From positions 1-64,000 of the forward strand of contig NZ_LVYD01000044.1 in the NCBI RefSeq assembly GCF_002077945.1: DNA of 64,000 bases. The letters run 5' to 3'. The notes below the pieces were generated by a model. It saw only the letters and a list, made by a program, of their open reading frames with translations. It was not told the DNA's origin and did no database searches. Of the stretch, positions 10,501 through 17,909 are shown piece by piece (the first letter of the stretch is position 1; every line of letters starts with the position of its first letter). A program made the translations under genes and the position numbers. This DNA is from Niastella vici. Lineage in GTDB: Bacteria; Bacteroidota; Bacteroidia; Chitinophagales; Chitinophagaceae.

Positions 10501-11710
10501 GGAGCGCATCCTGTTCAATTTGTTGTCAAATGCCTTCAAGTTCACGCCTGTTAATGGCTCCATAAGTATGGAGGTAAAGCGGGCTGAAGCCACCTCCGAT
10601 GCGGCTAACACCTGGCTCGGCATCCGGGTATCGGATACGGGGATTGGTATTCCCGATGAACAGCGGCAAAAGATCTTCGAGCGCTTTTTCCAGATCAATT
10701 CCACCTCAATATTGAACCAGGGAAGCGGTATTGGCTTATCGATCACCAATGAGTTTGTAAAGATGCAGGGCGGAACGATCGATGTGAACAGCACGCCCGG
10801 AACGGGCACTGAATTCGTAGTACAGTTGCCTTTCTGCAATGCCCGGGCGCAAGAGCCCATCGCCACGCCTGCCGCTATTGAAAAGGAACCGGTTGTTGAA
10901 GAACCGGCGCCGCTCAATGGCACGAACGGGCATGGTGGCGACATCACGCTGCCCGCTATTTTGCTGGTAGAAGATGATGACGATTTCAGGTTTTACCTGA
11001 AGGATAATCTGAAGCACTATTATACCGTGATAGAAGCCGCTAACGGCAAGGAAGGCTGGCAGAAAGCACTCGCGAACCATCCACTGTTGGTGGTGAGCGA
11101 TATCAATATGCCGATGATGGATGGCATACAACTCATCAATAAAATAAAGCACGACAAACGCACCAGTCATATTCCCGTGATATTGCTCACGGCGCTTACG
11201 GGGGAAGAAGAGCAGTTAAAAGGCCTGGCCACAGGGGCGAACGATTACATGACCAAGCCCTTTAATTTCCAGATATTGAACTCGAAGATCAGGAACCTGC
11301 TGGTGCTGAACCATTCGCTCAAGACCACGTACAGCAAACAGATCCAGGTGAACGTACCACAGCGCGAGATGGAGTCGCCCGATGCGGTGCTGATGAAAGA
11401 GATACGGTTGTACATTGAAGAACATCTTATCGATCCGCGGTTATCGGTTGATCATTTAAGCAAGCACCTGAACATGAGCCGCAGCTCGCTGTACAGCAAA
11501 ATGCTGCACCTTACCGGTCAAACCCCCATTGAATACATCCGTGCAATAAAGCTCGACAAAGCGGCCATTTTACTGGAAAAAAACAATTTCAATATAGCCC
11601 AGGTCGCCTATGCTGCCGGGTTTGCCACGCCCAATTATTTCGCCAGAGCGTTCAAAGCGAAGTTTAACATGTCGCCGTCGGACTATGCGAATAAGAAGAG
11701 GAAGGGGTAG
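7565..11710 (+). CDS. Hybrid two-component system sensor/regulator (HTCS)
   Basis: One-protein signal system that senses an oligosaccharide in the periplasm and activates polysaccharide genes. The 1381-residue product has a signal peptide (to about residue 28), two seven-bladed Reg_prop propellers with recurrent 'IWIGT/LWVGT' blade motifs (about 30-690), a Y_Y_Y domain (about 725-795) and one membrane helix near 806-826. The cytoplasmic part has a coiled linker, a HisKA domain with phospho-acceptor His873 in 'NLSHEFRTPISLI', a HATPase domain ('DTGIGIPDEQ', 'GSGIGLSI'), a receiver domain with Asp1179 in 'VVSDINMPMMDG', and a C-terminal AraC-type HTH (about 1285-1381). All domains look complete. 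It is divergent from the esterase-susC-susD group and upstream of GH44/GH74, all of which are probable targets through the repeated motif described elsewhere in this table. Confidence 0.95.
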   Translation: MMALGSTRFRPLIILCICIACRTPYSMAQSDPIYFTSLTSRNGLSSNIVNAILKDRYGLIWIATEDGLNRFDGNRFTVYRHHDDDTNSLPGNDITCIHEDKAGRLWVGANGGFLSLYDRTRDAFIKVSSFKGGDTLSAITVRYISSDHTGMVWAGSYNGLYYIDPAAKKILALPAALEQTHQFNGPLVTSIFEDSKNQIWFGTTRNLVLYDPEKKQVYNYAHDDADPASLCDNNIKVITEDKKGRIWIGTNNGLSLALPNGHFKNFLHRDNDSRSLSNNLIYAIEPDANGQLWVGTEEGLNILDSTNENFTRILPNKWNTYSLARKSVRTIYIDPQGIYWLGTYQGGISKYDRNLNLFQLKQSNAFDDNGLSSPVVTSFAEGKNGAVYIGTDGGGVNLFNPKTGLFSHVPLACNTKTPSGSLPVLALHMDREGLLWIGTYSNGLLSYAPSAGNCRLFKQGPGSINNNDIFCITEDHNGNLWIGTNGSGVNLYDRKTGVFHVYNNRRDGSRYIPINGYIRAITEDRNGNIWIASHGTGIVMLNPVTNKTRLFDKINSNLPVNTVLTLLCDGRNNIWVGTAGGGLSLLNKKDSTFTSYSEKEGLQNANVYKILEDESGQIWVSTNAGISQFDPGSSHFTNYTRYNGVQNNNFVLGSGVRSQSGELYFGGLDGFNYFNPRSFVKNRNVPAVMLTDLRVANQSVVPSANGPLREQISIAREISLDYKQNFSLSYGAIDYTSPEQNNYSYKLEGFDKDWNYVGHGKTASYTNIDPGDYVFHVRVRNSDGVWNNKGASIVIHITPPFWRTKYAYFFYVVFFIGVFLFYRYKTLQKLRRKFEAEQEKRRVEQLMEQQKKEVEVARELDQLKIKFLTNLSHEFRTPISLIMGPVDNLLNHIHDKGPLGQLQMIRRNARRLLNLVNQLLDFRKMEENELTLHASEGEVIGFMKEVFDSFIDLSERKRIHYTFNSDIKTLFTHFDHDKLERILFNLLSNAFKFTPVNGSISMEVKRAEATSDAANTWLGIRVSDTGIGIPDEQRQKIFERFFQINSTSILNQGSGIGLSITNEFVKMQGGTIDVNSTPGTGTEFVVQLPFCNARAQEPIATPAAIEKEPVVEEPAPLNGTNGHGGDITLPAILLVEDDDDFRFYLKDNLKHYYTVIEAANGKEGWQKALANHPLLVVSDINMPMMDGIQLINKIKHDKRTSHIPVILLTALTGEEEQLKGLATGANDYMTKPFNFQILNSKIRNLLVLNHSLKTTYSKQIQVNVPQREMESPDAVLMKEIRLYIEEHLIDPRLSVDHLSKHLNMSRSSLYSKMLHLTGQTPIEYIRAIKLDKAAILLEKNNFNIAQVAYAAGFATPNYFARAFKAKFNMSPSDYANKKRKG

Positions 11711-11781
11711 GGGCTACTGACTTAGCGGGCGACCGAAGCTATTTCAAACTTAGCTTCACAATCAGATCCGTTTTGTTTTCT

Positions 11782-12070
11782 TTATTGGCGATTACCAAAA
11801 CTGGTATTAAACAAACTAAAACCGTCGTGATGTCTTGAAGTTACCACCATGTACCTGCATCCAGCCTGCTTTGCAATAGCTACCCAATTTTTCCCCCGGG
11901 AATTTTGAAACAGTGAAAGAGTCTTTTAGTTTTCCATATTCACTCGTGTCCATCCTTTTGTAGAACATAGCCCATTCGCCCTGGCCTAAAACGGAGTACA
12001 ATCCAAAGTGAATGAACAATCCAAACTTGGAATCTTTCTACCATTGCATGTCATTTTCCGAAAGCAACAG
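11782..12070 (-). pseudogene. Decayed GH29 alpha-L-fucosidase, N-terminal remnant
   Basis: Minus-strand translation gives 'SENDMQW', an in-frame TAG at 12038-12040, then 'KDSKFGLFIHFGLYSVLGQ' and 'GEWAMFYKRMD', the N-terminal hallmark of GH29 fucosidases. Near 11853-11856 the frame shifts by one base: one frame ends 'YCKAGWMQ' and the next continues 'YMVVTSRHHDGFSLFNTSF', the GH29 block containing HHDGF. A TAA at 11782-11784 stops that frame. The remnant therefore has a nonsense codon, a frameshift and total loss of the catalytic C-terminal part; about 95 of some 450 residues remain. It shares its upstream region with GH44. It suggests the locus once trimmed fucose from its substrate itself. 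Confidence 0.85.
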
Positions 12071-12130
12071 TGAGGAATCTACTACTACCTGGGTGTGCCC
12101 ATTCGACCGCTGGAATGCCCCCATGCGCAT

Positions 12131-12164
12131 CAAATGTTGCTTTAAATGGTAATAAATGTTGCAG
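12131..12164 (-). promoter_or_regulatory. Direct-repeat operator (22-bp period) beside GH29 remnant and GH44
   Basis: On the minus strand this 34-bp site starts CTGCAACATTTATTACCAT and ends GCAACATTTG. It matches the site before the first GH74 gene at 27 of 34 positions by eye, and its two GCAACATTT units are also 22 bp apart. Its orientation fits the GH29 remnant, which lies immediately downstream on that strand. The GH44 start codon is 80 bp away on the other side, so the site may have served both genes. Confidence 0.6.
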
Positions 12165-12244
12165 TGACCTTTGCCTGCCCCACCTGGATGTTATTTGGCA
12201 CTTTACTTGTGTCTGCTACACTTTTATAATCCTCTTACCATACT

Positions 12245-14401
12245 ATGAAACAATTCTCCTTAACAAGTTTGTTGCTTTGCCTGTATATCGCACTCAATGC
12301 TCAGAATGTGCAGGTTAGCGTGAAGATCTTCAATAACAGAAAAGCGGTTTCTCCGTATATCTATGGCCGAAACAATTCTATTACAGACTTTGTAGGAAAT
12401 CCTGTTTCAGCAAGTAACTGGCAGCTGTATAAAGATGCAGGTCTTAATTTCTTCCGGGAAAATGGCGGCAACAACCTTACCAAACACAATTGGAGGCTAA
12501 ATATCAGCAGTCACCCCGACTGGTATAATAATGTATATACTTCCAATTGGGATTATGCCGCACAAACCCTTCTTCAGAATATTCCAGCTGCCCAGGGTAT
12601 GTGGGGGTTTCAACTGGTTGGCAAGGCTGCCAGCACAAATGCCAACAATTTCAATGATTGGGCCTATAATAATTCACAATGGTGGTCGGGCGTAAATCAA
12701 AACCTTGCAGGAGGCGGTGTTATCAATACCGCGGGCGGCAGCCAGGCCCTGGTGAATGGAGATCCCAGCCTGTACCTGCAGAACTGGAACGAAGATTCTA
12801 CCACTGGTATCCTGAACCATTGGTTTGGCAATGGTGGTTTGGGCCTTGATTCTACAAAGATCAGGTACTGGAATATGGATAATGAACCGGAAATTTGGTC
12901 GGGCACGCACGACGATATAATGCCCGTACAACCCAGTGCAGAAGCATTCATGCAATCTTATTTTGCAGTAGCCAAAAAAGCAAGGGCGCTTTTCCCCGGC
13001 ATCAAGTTAACAGGACCGGTAAGCCCGAATGAATGGCAATGGTTTAACTGGGGCGCTGCACCGGTTACCGGCTCCGACGGCAAACGGTATCCCTGGCTGC
13101 AGTATTTTATTAAACGGGTGGCCGAAGAAGAACAAAGCACGGGCATCAGGTTGTTAGATGTTATCGATCTTCATTTCTATCCTTCAAGCACCTCACCTTC
13201 GGATGTAGTTCAATATCACCGGGTGTTTTTTGACAGTACGTATATTTACCCTGAGGCCAACGGCGTACATGTGGTGAATGGCGGATGGGATAACACCATA
13301 CAGATAGAAAATGTTTTTGGCAGATGCCAGAAATGGCTGAACCAATATATGGGACCTAATAACGGTGTCACTTTTGCGGTATCTGAAACCGCTACGCAGC
13401 TTCAAAATAATCCAAATGCCGTAGCCGTTTGGTATGCGTCCATGTTGGGCGAGTTCATGAACCATGGTGTAGAATACTTCACTCCCTGGAATTGGGAAAC
13501 AGGCATGTGGGAAACCCTGCACCTGTTTAGCCGGTATAACAAAACTAACAGTGTGAAGGCTACTTCCAGCGATGAAACGAATGTATCTGCCTATACAACC
13601 GTTAATAACAATAATGATTCAGTAACAATAGCACTGGTGAACAGATCTCAAAGCCTGTCAAAGACAGTTGTCATAAACTTTTCCGATTTCCTTGCTGCAA
13701 ACCAGGCAGCAAAAACATTAACGCTTAGTAACCTGCCGGTTGGCACAGAAACCTTTTTATCGCATAGCAGCAATGCCCTGCAAACTGCAACCATTTCGCC
13801 GCAAAACAATACGTTGCAGGTTACACTGGCGCCCATGTCAATTACTTCTGTGATAGTTACTGGCGCTGCAGCTATACTTCCTCAAAACCTGCTCTCTTTC
13901 ACCGCATCGAAGGGCGATAATAAAGTGATTTTGAATTTTACAACCACCAACCAATTGAACCTTGCTTCATTTGATGTGGAAAGAAGCGCCGATGGTTCGT
14001 CCTTTACTACAATTGGTACGGTAACAGGTGAAGGCGCCAATGGCCAGTATGCGTTCATTGATGCACAACCGCTGCCATCCATAAATTATTACAGGCTTAA
14101 ACTGATTGACCATACCGGTGGTTATTCGTATAGCAAAATTTTACCGGTGCGCTACGATAAAAATGCTGCTATTACCGTTTTCCCCAACCCGGCTAAAGAG
14201 GTGCTAACTGTTCAGTTGCATTTGCCGGCTGGTGCCATATCGCTTCAGATAATTGACGGAATGGGACGCATGATGAAAACGATGTTGTTGCAATCATCGG
14301 GTAGCACTTTATCAACAACAATAGATCTCAGTGGGCTTGCTGCAGGGCAGTATTATATTCATGCAGGCAGTGAGATCATAAGTTTTGTAATACAAAAATA
14401 A
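12245..14401 (+). CDS. GH44 endo-beta-1,4-glucanase/xyloglucanase, type IX secreted
   Basis: Predicted to cut beta-1,4-glucan backbones internally, with xyloglucan as the likely substrate. The 718-residue product has a signal peptide (to about residue 19, ending LNAQ) and a GH44 TIM barrel to about residue 425. The family motif 'WNMDNEPEIWSGTH' gives the acid/base Glu214, and 'FAVSETATQLQ' gives the candidate nucleophile Glu381. A beta-sandwich linked to the barrel (about 430-545) is followed by a fibronectin-like segment (about 550-635) and a type IX secretion C-terminal domain ('ITVFPNPAKEVLTVQL', 640-718). The start is the ATG directly before a typical signal sequence. A 22-bp-period operator motif lies 80 bp upstream. 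Both catalytic residues are present, so the enzyme should be active. Confidence 0.9.
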   Translation: MKQFSLTSLLLCLYIALNAQNVQVSVKIFNNRKAVSPYIYGRNNSITDFVGNPVSASNWQLYKDAGLNFFRENGGNNLTKHNWRLNISSHPDWYNNVYTSNWDYAAQTLLQNIPAAQGMWGFQLVGKAASTNANNFNDWAYNNSQWWSGVNQNLAGGGVINTAGGSQALVNGDPSLYLQNWNEDSTTGILNHWFGNGGLGLDSTKIRYWNMDNEPEIWSGTHDDIMPVQPSAEAFMQSYFAVAKKARALFPGIKLTGPVSPNEWQWFNWGAAPVTGSDGKRYPWLQYFIKRVAEEEQSTGIRLLDVIDLHFYPSSTSPSDVVQYHRVFFDSTYIYPEANGVHVVNGGWDNTIQIENVFGRCQKWLNQYMGPNNGVTFAVSETATQLQNNPNAVAVWYASMLGEFMNHGVEYFTPWNWETGMWETLHLFSRYNKTNSVKATSSDETNVSAYTTVNNNNDSVTIALVNRSQSLSKTVVINFSDFLAANQAAKTLTLSNLPVGTETFLSHSSNALQTATISPQNNTLQVTLAPMSITSVIVTGAAAILPQNLLSFTASKGDNKVILNFTTTNQLNLASFDVERSADGSSFTTIGTVTGEGANGQYAFIDAQPLPSINYYRLKLIDHTGGYSYSKILPVRYDKNAAITVFPNPAKEVLTVQLHLPAGAISLQIIDGMGRMMKTMLLQSSGSTLSTTIDLSGLAAGQYYIHAGSEIISFVIQK

Positions 14402-14422
14402 GAAAGGCTGGAATGATCAGGT

Positions 14423-14456
14423 CTGCAACATTTTTTGCCATGATCTGCAACATTTG
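14423..14456 (+). promoter_or_regulatory. Direct-repeat operator (22-bp period) upstream of first GH74
   Basis: Two copies of TCTGCAACAT begin at 14422 and 14444, exactly 22 bp apart, two turns of the helix. That geometry suits a dimeric AraC-type HTH such as the HTCS output domain. The site ends 64 bp before the start codon. A degenerate -7 element, TAGATTTA, lies at 14483-14490. The same arrangement recurs before the second GH74 gene. Confidence 0.6.
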
Positions 14457-14520
14457 AGGCCCTGTTTCAAAAAGCATCAGGGTAGATTTACAGCATTCAA
14501 TAAACTTAAAGATTGCTTTT

Positions 14521-17500
14521 ATGAAAAAACTTCTATTACCGCCAGCCCTGGCGGGTGTTTTCCTATGTAAAGTATGCTCACATTCCAGGCAAAAGATATT
14601 TGCCGTGGCTTTTTCGCTGATTCTTTTTTGCTTTTCACAAACAAAACTAAGTGCGCAAACCTATGGGAATGTAGCCTTTGGAGGAGGTGGTTTTATAACA
14701 GGGATCATAGGTCATAAAACATCAGGCGATGTTTACTGTCGCACAGATGTTGGAGGCGCTTACCGTTGGGATGCCGCCAATTCAAAATGGATTCCTTTGC
14801 TCGATTGGAATTCTGAGGATGAAACAACCTACCAGGGAGTGGAAGCGCTGGCGCTGGATCCTCAGAACGCAAATAATCTATATTTATTTGCCGGGACTGA
14901 TTACTTTAATAGTGGAAAAACAGCAATTTTAAAATCCACAGATAAGGGAAATACATTTACTATAATAGATGTAACTTCAAAATTTAAGACTCACGGAAAT
15001 GCTTTGGGAAGGGGTAATGGCGAACGTCTGGCTGTGGATCCTAATAACGGCAACGTCCTTTTTTGTGGAACAAGAGCCAACGGATTATGGAAGAGTACAG
15101 ATGCCGGCCTTACCTGGAACCTGGCCTGGAATGGAGTAACAACTACAACTAATGGGAACGGGATCTGCTTTGTATTGTTTGATCCTTCCAGTGTTTCGGG
15201 AGGAGTTACCCAAACTATCTATATAGGAGTTTCCCGCACGGGAGCCGGTAACATATACAAAAGTACGGACGGTGGCAGCACTTTCACTGCAATTCAGCCT
15301 GATAATTCATTTATGCCCCACAGGGCTGTTTTATCTTCCGATAATTCTACTTTATATGTATCCATGGCGAATAGTGAAGGTCCATCGAACGGTACCAGCG
15401 GAAGAGTTTACAAATTGGCTACTGCTACCGGAACCTGGACCAACATTACTCCCAATGGGAATAATTTCCCTTATGGAGGAGTGAGTGTTGATCCGGCAAA
15501 TAAAAACAGGGTTATTGTTTCGACGGTTAACGTCTGGAGTAACAACCAGTTTGGCGACACATGGGCGGATTTTATTTACTTATCTACCGACGGAGGAAGT
15601 ACCTGGACCTCAAAGTTGACGCCCACAAGCACCCTGAACACGAATGGCATTGGCTGGATCGCTCCCTATGGGATACATTGGGCAGATTGCATTGACTTTG
15701 ATCCGTCAAATACGGCAAAAGTAAGGGTTATGTCGGGGAATGGACTTTTTACCTGCGATGATGTCAATGCATCCACCACCTCCTGGAAATTTGATGTAAA
15801 AGGACTGGAAGAAACGGTACCCCTTGACGCTATAAGCATTTCCGGTGGTCCTCTAATTATAGGAGTAGGAGACCAACACGGAGCGGTGTATTCTGATATT
15901 TATGCCTATCCGGCTCAGATAATTAACCCCTCTCCCAATGCAATCAGTGGCGTAGCCTATGCCGCGAACAACACGAGTAAAGTGGTAATGGTTACAGATA
16001 ATAAAATAAATTACTCTACCGATCAGGGAGCAACCTTTCCAACATCGGCTACTGTAAATGGTACCTATGGGAAAGTCGCATTGTCGGCAGATGGAAATAC
16101 AACGCTTCATTGTCCCGGCGGCTCAAGTACCACGTATTATTCAACAAATAATGGCACAACATGGACAAGCACAGGAGTTACTAATGTGCAGGATGCTTGT
16201 CCAATAGCAGACTACGTTAATACCAATAAATTCTACATTTATAATCCTGGTACAGGGCAACTTTTAGTCAGTACCAATAAAGGTGTAAGTTTTACCGCTT
16301 CATCATCCAATCCCGGTTCAGGTGGTTCAATTCGGGCAAGGGCCGTTCCCGGTAACGAAGGACATGTATGGGTAGCGCTGCCGAATGGATTAACATATAC
16401 TACAAATAATGGAACTTCATGGACAACTGTTGCCAATGTTACTTATTGCAAAGCTGTTGGATTTGGTAAAGCTGCAACGGGCGCTACTTATCCCGCTATC
16501 TATATTTGGGGAACTGTTAGCGGAGTTAAAGGGATGTTCCGTTCTACAGACCAGGGCGCTTCCTGGACACGAATAAATGACGATGCCCATGAGTGGGGAG
16601 GTGTGGGGAACGGTAATTTTGTAATGGGCGATATGAACGTATATGGCCGGGCATATATGGGTACAGTAGGACGAGGTCTGGTTGTTATCGAATCAGGAGG
16701 TTGTACGCCTACTGCCATCACCCCGTACGTACAGCTTAATGGCGGAAGCTGGCAGCAGACAGCCAGTGGTACTTTAGCTTCAGGTGGCAGCGTGCTGTTC
16801 GGCCCTCAGCCGGTAACGGGCGGATCGTGGAGCTGGACCGGTCCGAATAATTTTAGTGCTACTACACGTGAAGCAGGCATTTCAAATATCCAGGTGAGCC
16901 AGGCAGGAAATTACGTGGCCACCTATACCAATAGCAGCGGATGCCAAAGCACGCAGACCTTTAACCTCACCGTTACGGGCTCAATACTTAGAGAATACTG
17001 GACAGGGATCAGCGGAACTGCTATCAGCAACCTCACCTCCAATGCCAATTATCCAAACAATCCTACGGGTAGCGGGCAGCTCACCAGTCTGGAGGGACCC
17101 ACAAACTGGGCCGATAACTACGGCGCCAGGATCCGTGGATATATCCATCCTACAGCAACAGGAAGCTACACCTTCTGGGTGGCCGGAGACGACAACACGG
17201 AGTTATACCTGAGCACCAGCGCTGACCCGGCCAATGCATCAAGGATAGCTTACGTGAGTGGATGGACGAATTCCAGGGAATGGACTAAGTACAGCACCCA
17301 ACAGTCTGCTACCATTAACCTGGTGGCCGGTCAGAAATACTACGTTGAAGTGCTACACAAAGAAGGTAGTGGTGGAGATAATGTAGCAGTGGCCTGGCAG
17401 GGTCCCGGCATTACACAACAGGTGATCGCCGGAAACTATCTCTCTCCGTTCATTCCCGGTTCTTCAGGCGCCAGAATAGCATCGCAGGTGAACATAATTA

Positions 17501-17742
17501 ATGAGGATGCTGTTAGCCTGTATCCGAACCCGGCCAGTGGCGGACGGTTTACGATCCTTCTTCCGGAAGCTACTGAAAATGCGGTCGTAAGTATTTATGA
17601 TAACCAGGGCAGAATGGTTTACAAAAAGAATGCTCAGGGCGGTAACAGGATACAGATCAATTCGCGGCTCAGCACAGGGCTTTACATCGTTAAAATAAAT
17701 TCGAAAGCACGTAGTTTCACTAGGAAGCTCATCGTTAAATAA
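14521..17742 (+). CDS. GH74 xyloglucanase with Ig-like, PA14 and type IX sorting domains (first copy)
   Basis: Predicted xyloglucan-specific glucanase acting outside the cell. The 1073-residue product has a long N-region and signal peptide ending KLSAQ near residue 45, then the two seven-bladed propellers of GH74 (about 47-735). The first conserved catalytic Asp is Asp76 in 'CRTDVGGAYRWD'. The second aligns with Asp451 in 'GVGDQHGAVYSD'; the usual GDxxGFxH surroundings are altered there, so activity or cleavage mode may differ from the second copy. An Ig-like domain (about 740-820), a PA14 domain (about 822-980; 'REYWTGISGTAIS', 'FWVAGDDNTELYLS') and a type IX tail ('VSLYPNPASGGRF') follow. 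A strong terminator follows the gene and a full copy of its promoter precedes the next. Confidence 0.92.
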   Translation: MKKLLLPPALAGVFLCKVCSHSRQKIFAVAFSLILFCFSQTKLSAQTYGNVAFGGGGFITGIIGHKTSGDVYCRTDVGGAYRWDAANSKWIPLLDWNSEDETTYQGVEALALDPQNANNLYLFAGTDYFNSGKTAILKSTDKGNTFTIIDVTSKFKTHGNALGRGNGERLAVDPNNGNVLFCGTRANGLWKSTDAGLTWNLAWNGVTTTTNGNGICFVLFDPSSVSGGVTQTIYIGVSRTGAGNIYKSTDGGSTFTAIQPDNSFMPHRAVLSSDNSTLYVSMANSEGPSNGTSGRVYKLATATGTWTNITPNGNNFPYGGVSVDPANKNRVIVSTVNVWSNNQFGDTWADFIYLSTDGGSTWTSKLTPTSTLNTNGIGWIAPYGIHWADCIDFDPSNTAKVRVMSGNGLFTCDDVNASTTSWKFDVKGLEETVPLDAISISGGPLIIGVGDQHGAVYSDIYAYPAQIINPSPNAISGVAYAANNTSKVVMVTDNKINYSTDQGATFPTSATVNGTYGKVALSADGNTTLHCPGGSSTTYYSTNNGTTWTSTGVTNVQDACPIADYVNTNKFYIYNPGTGQLLVSTNKGVSFTASSSNPGSGGSIRARAVPGNEGHVWVALPNGLTYTTNNGTSWTTVANVTYCKAVGFGKAATGATYPAIYIWGTVSGVKGMFRSTDQGASWTRINDDAHEWGGVGNGNFVMGDMNVYGRAYMGTVGRGLVVIESGGCTPTAITPYVQLNGGSWQQTASGTLASGGSVLFGPQPVTGGSWSWTGPNNFSATTREAGISNIQVSQAGNYVATYTNSSGCQSTQTFNLTVTGSILREYWTGISGTAISNLTSNANYPNNPTGSGQLTSLEGPTNWADNYGARIRGYIHPTATGSYTFWVAGDDNTELYLSTSADPANASRIAYVSGWTNSREWTKYSTQQSATINLVAGQKYYVEVLHKEGSGGDNVAVAWQGPGITQQVIAGNYLSPFIPGSSGARIASQVNIINEDAVSLYPNPASGGRFTILLPEATENAVVSIYDNQGRMVYKKNAQGGNRIQINSRLSTGLYIVKINSKARSFTRKLIVK

Positions 17743-17762
17743 CAAATTTTCTCACAATTATA

Positions 17763-17795
17763 GGGAATGCTTCGCCGGAAGCATTCCCTTTTTTT
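17763..17795 (+). terminator. Rho-independent terminator after first GH74
   Basis: Perfect 11-bp stem GGGAATGCTTC/GAAGCATTCCC with a GCCG loop, followed by seven T residues. It sits 21 bp after the stop codon and ends transcription before the second GH74 promoter. Confidence 0.9.
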
Positions 17796-17809
17796 ATGGC
17801 CGTTCGGAT

Positions 17810-17843
17810 CTGCAACATATTTTGCCATGATCTGCAACATTTG
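17810..17843 (+). promoter_or_regulatory. Direct-repeat operator (22-bp period) upstream of second GH74
   Basis: Nearly the same sequence as the site before the first GH74 gene: TCTGCAACAT at 17809 and again at 17831, 22 bp apart, with TTTTGCCATGA between. Similarity continues through TAGATTTACAGCATTC to the start codon, so the whole promoter was duplicated with the gene. Confidence 0.6.
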
Positions 17844-17909
17844 AGGCCCATGTTTCAAAGATCATGAGGGTAGATTTACAGCATTCTATTACCAGAAAGA
17901 TTGCTTTTT

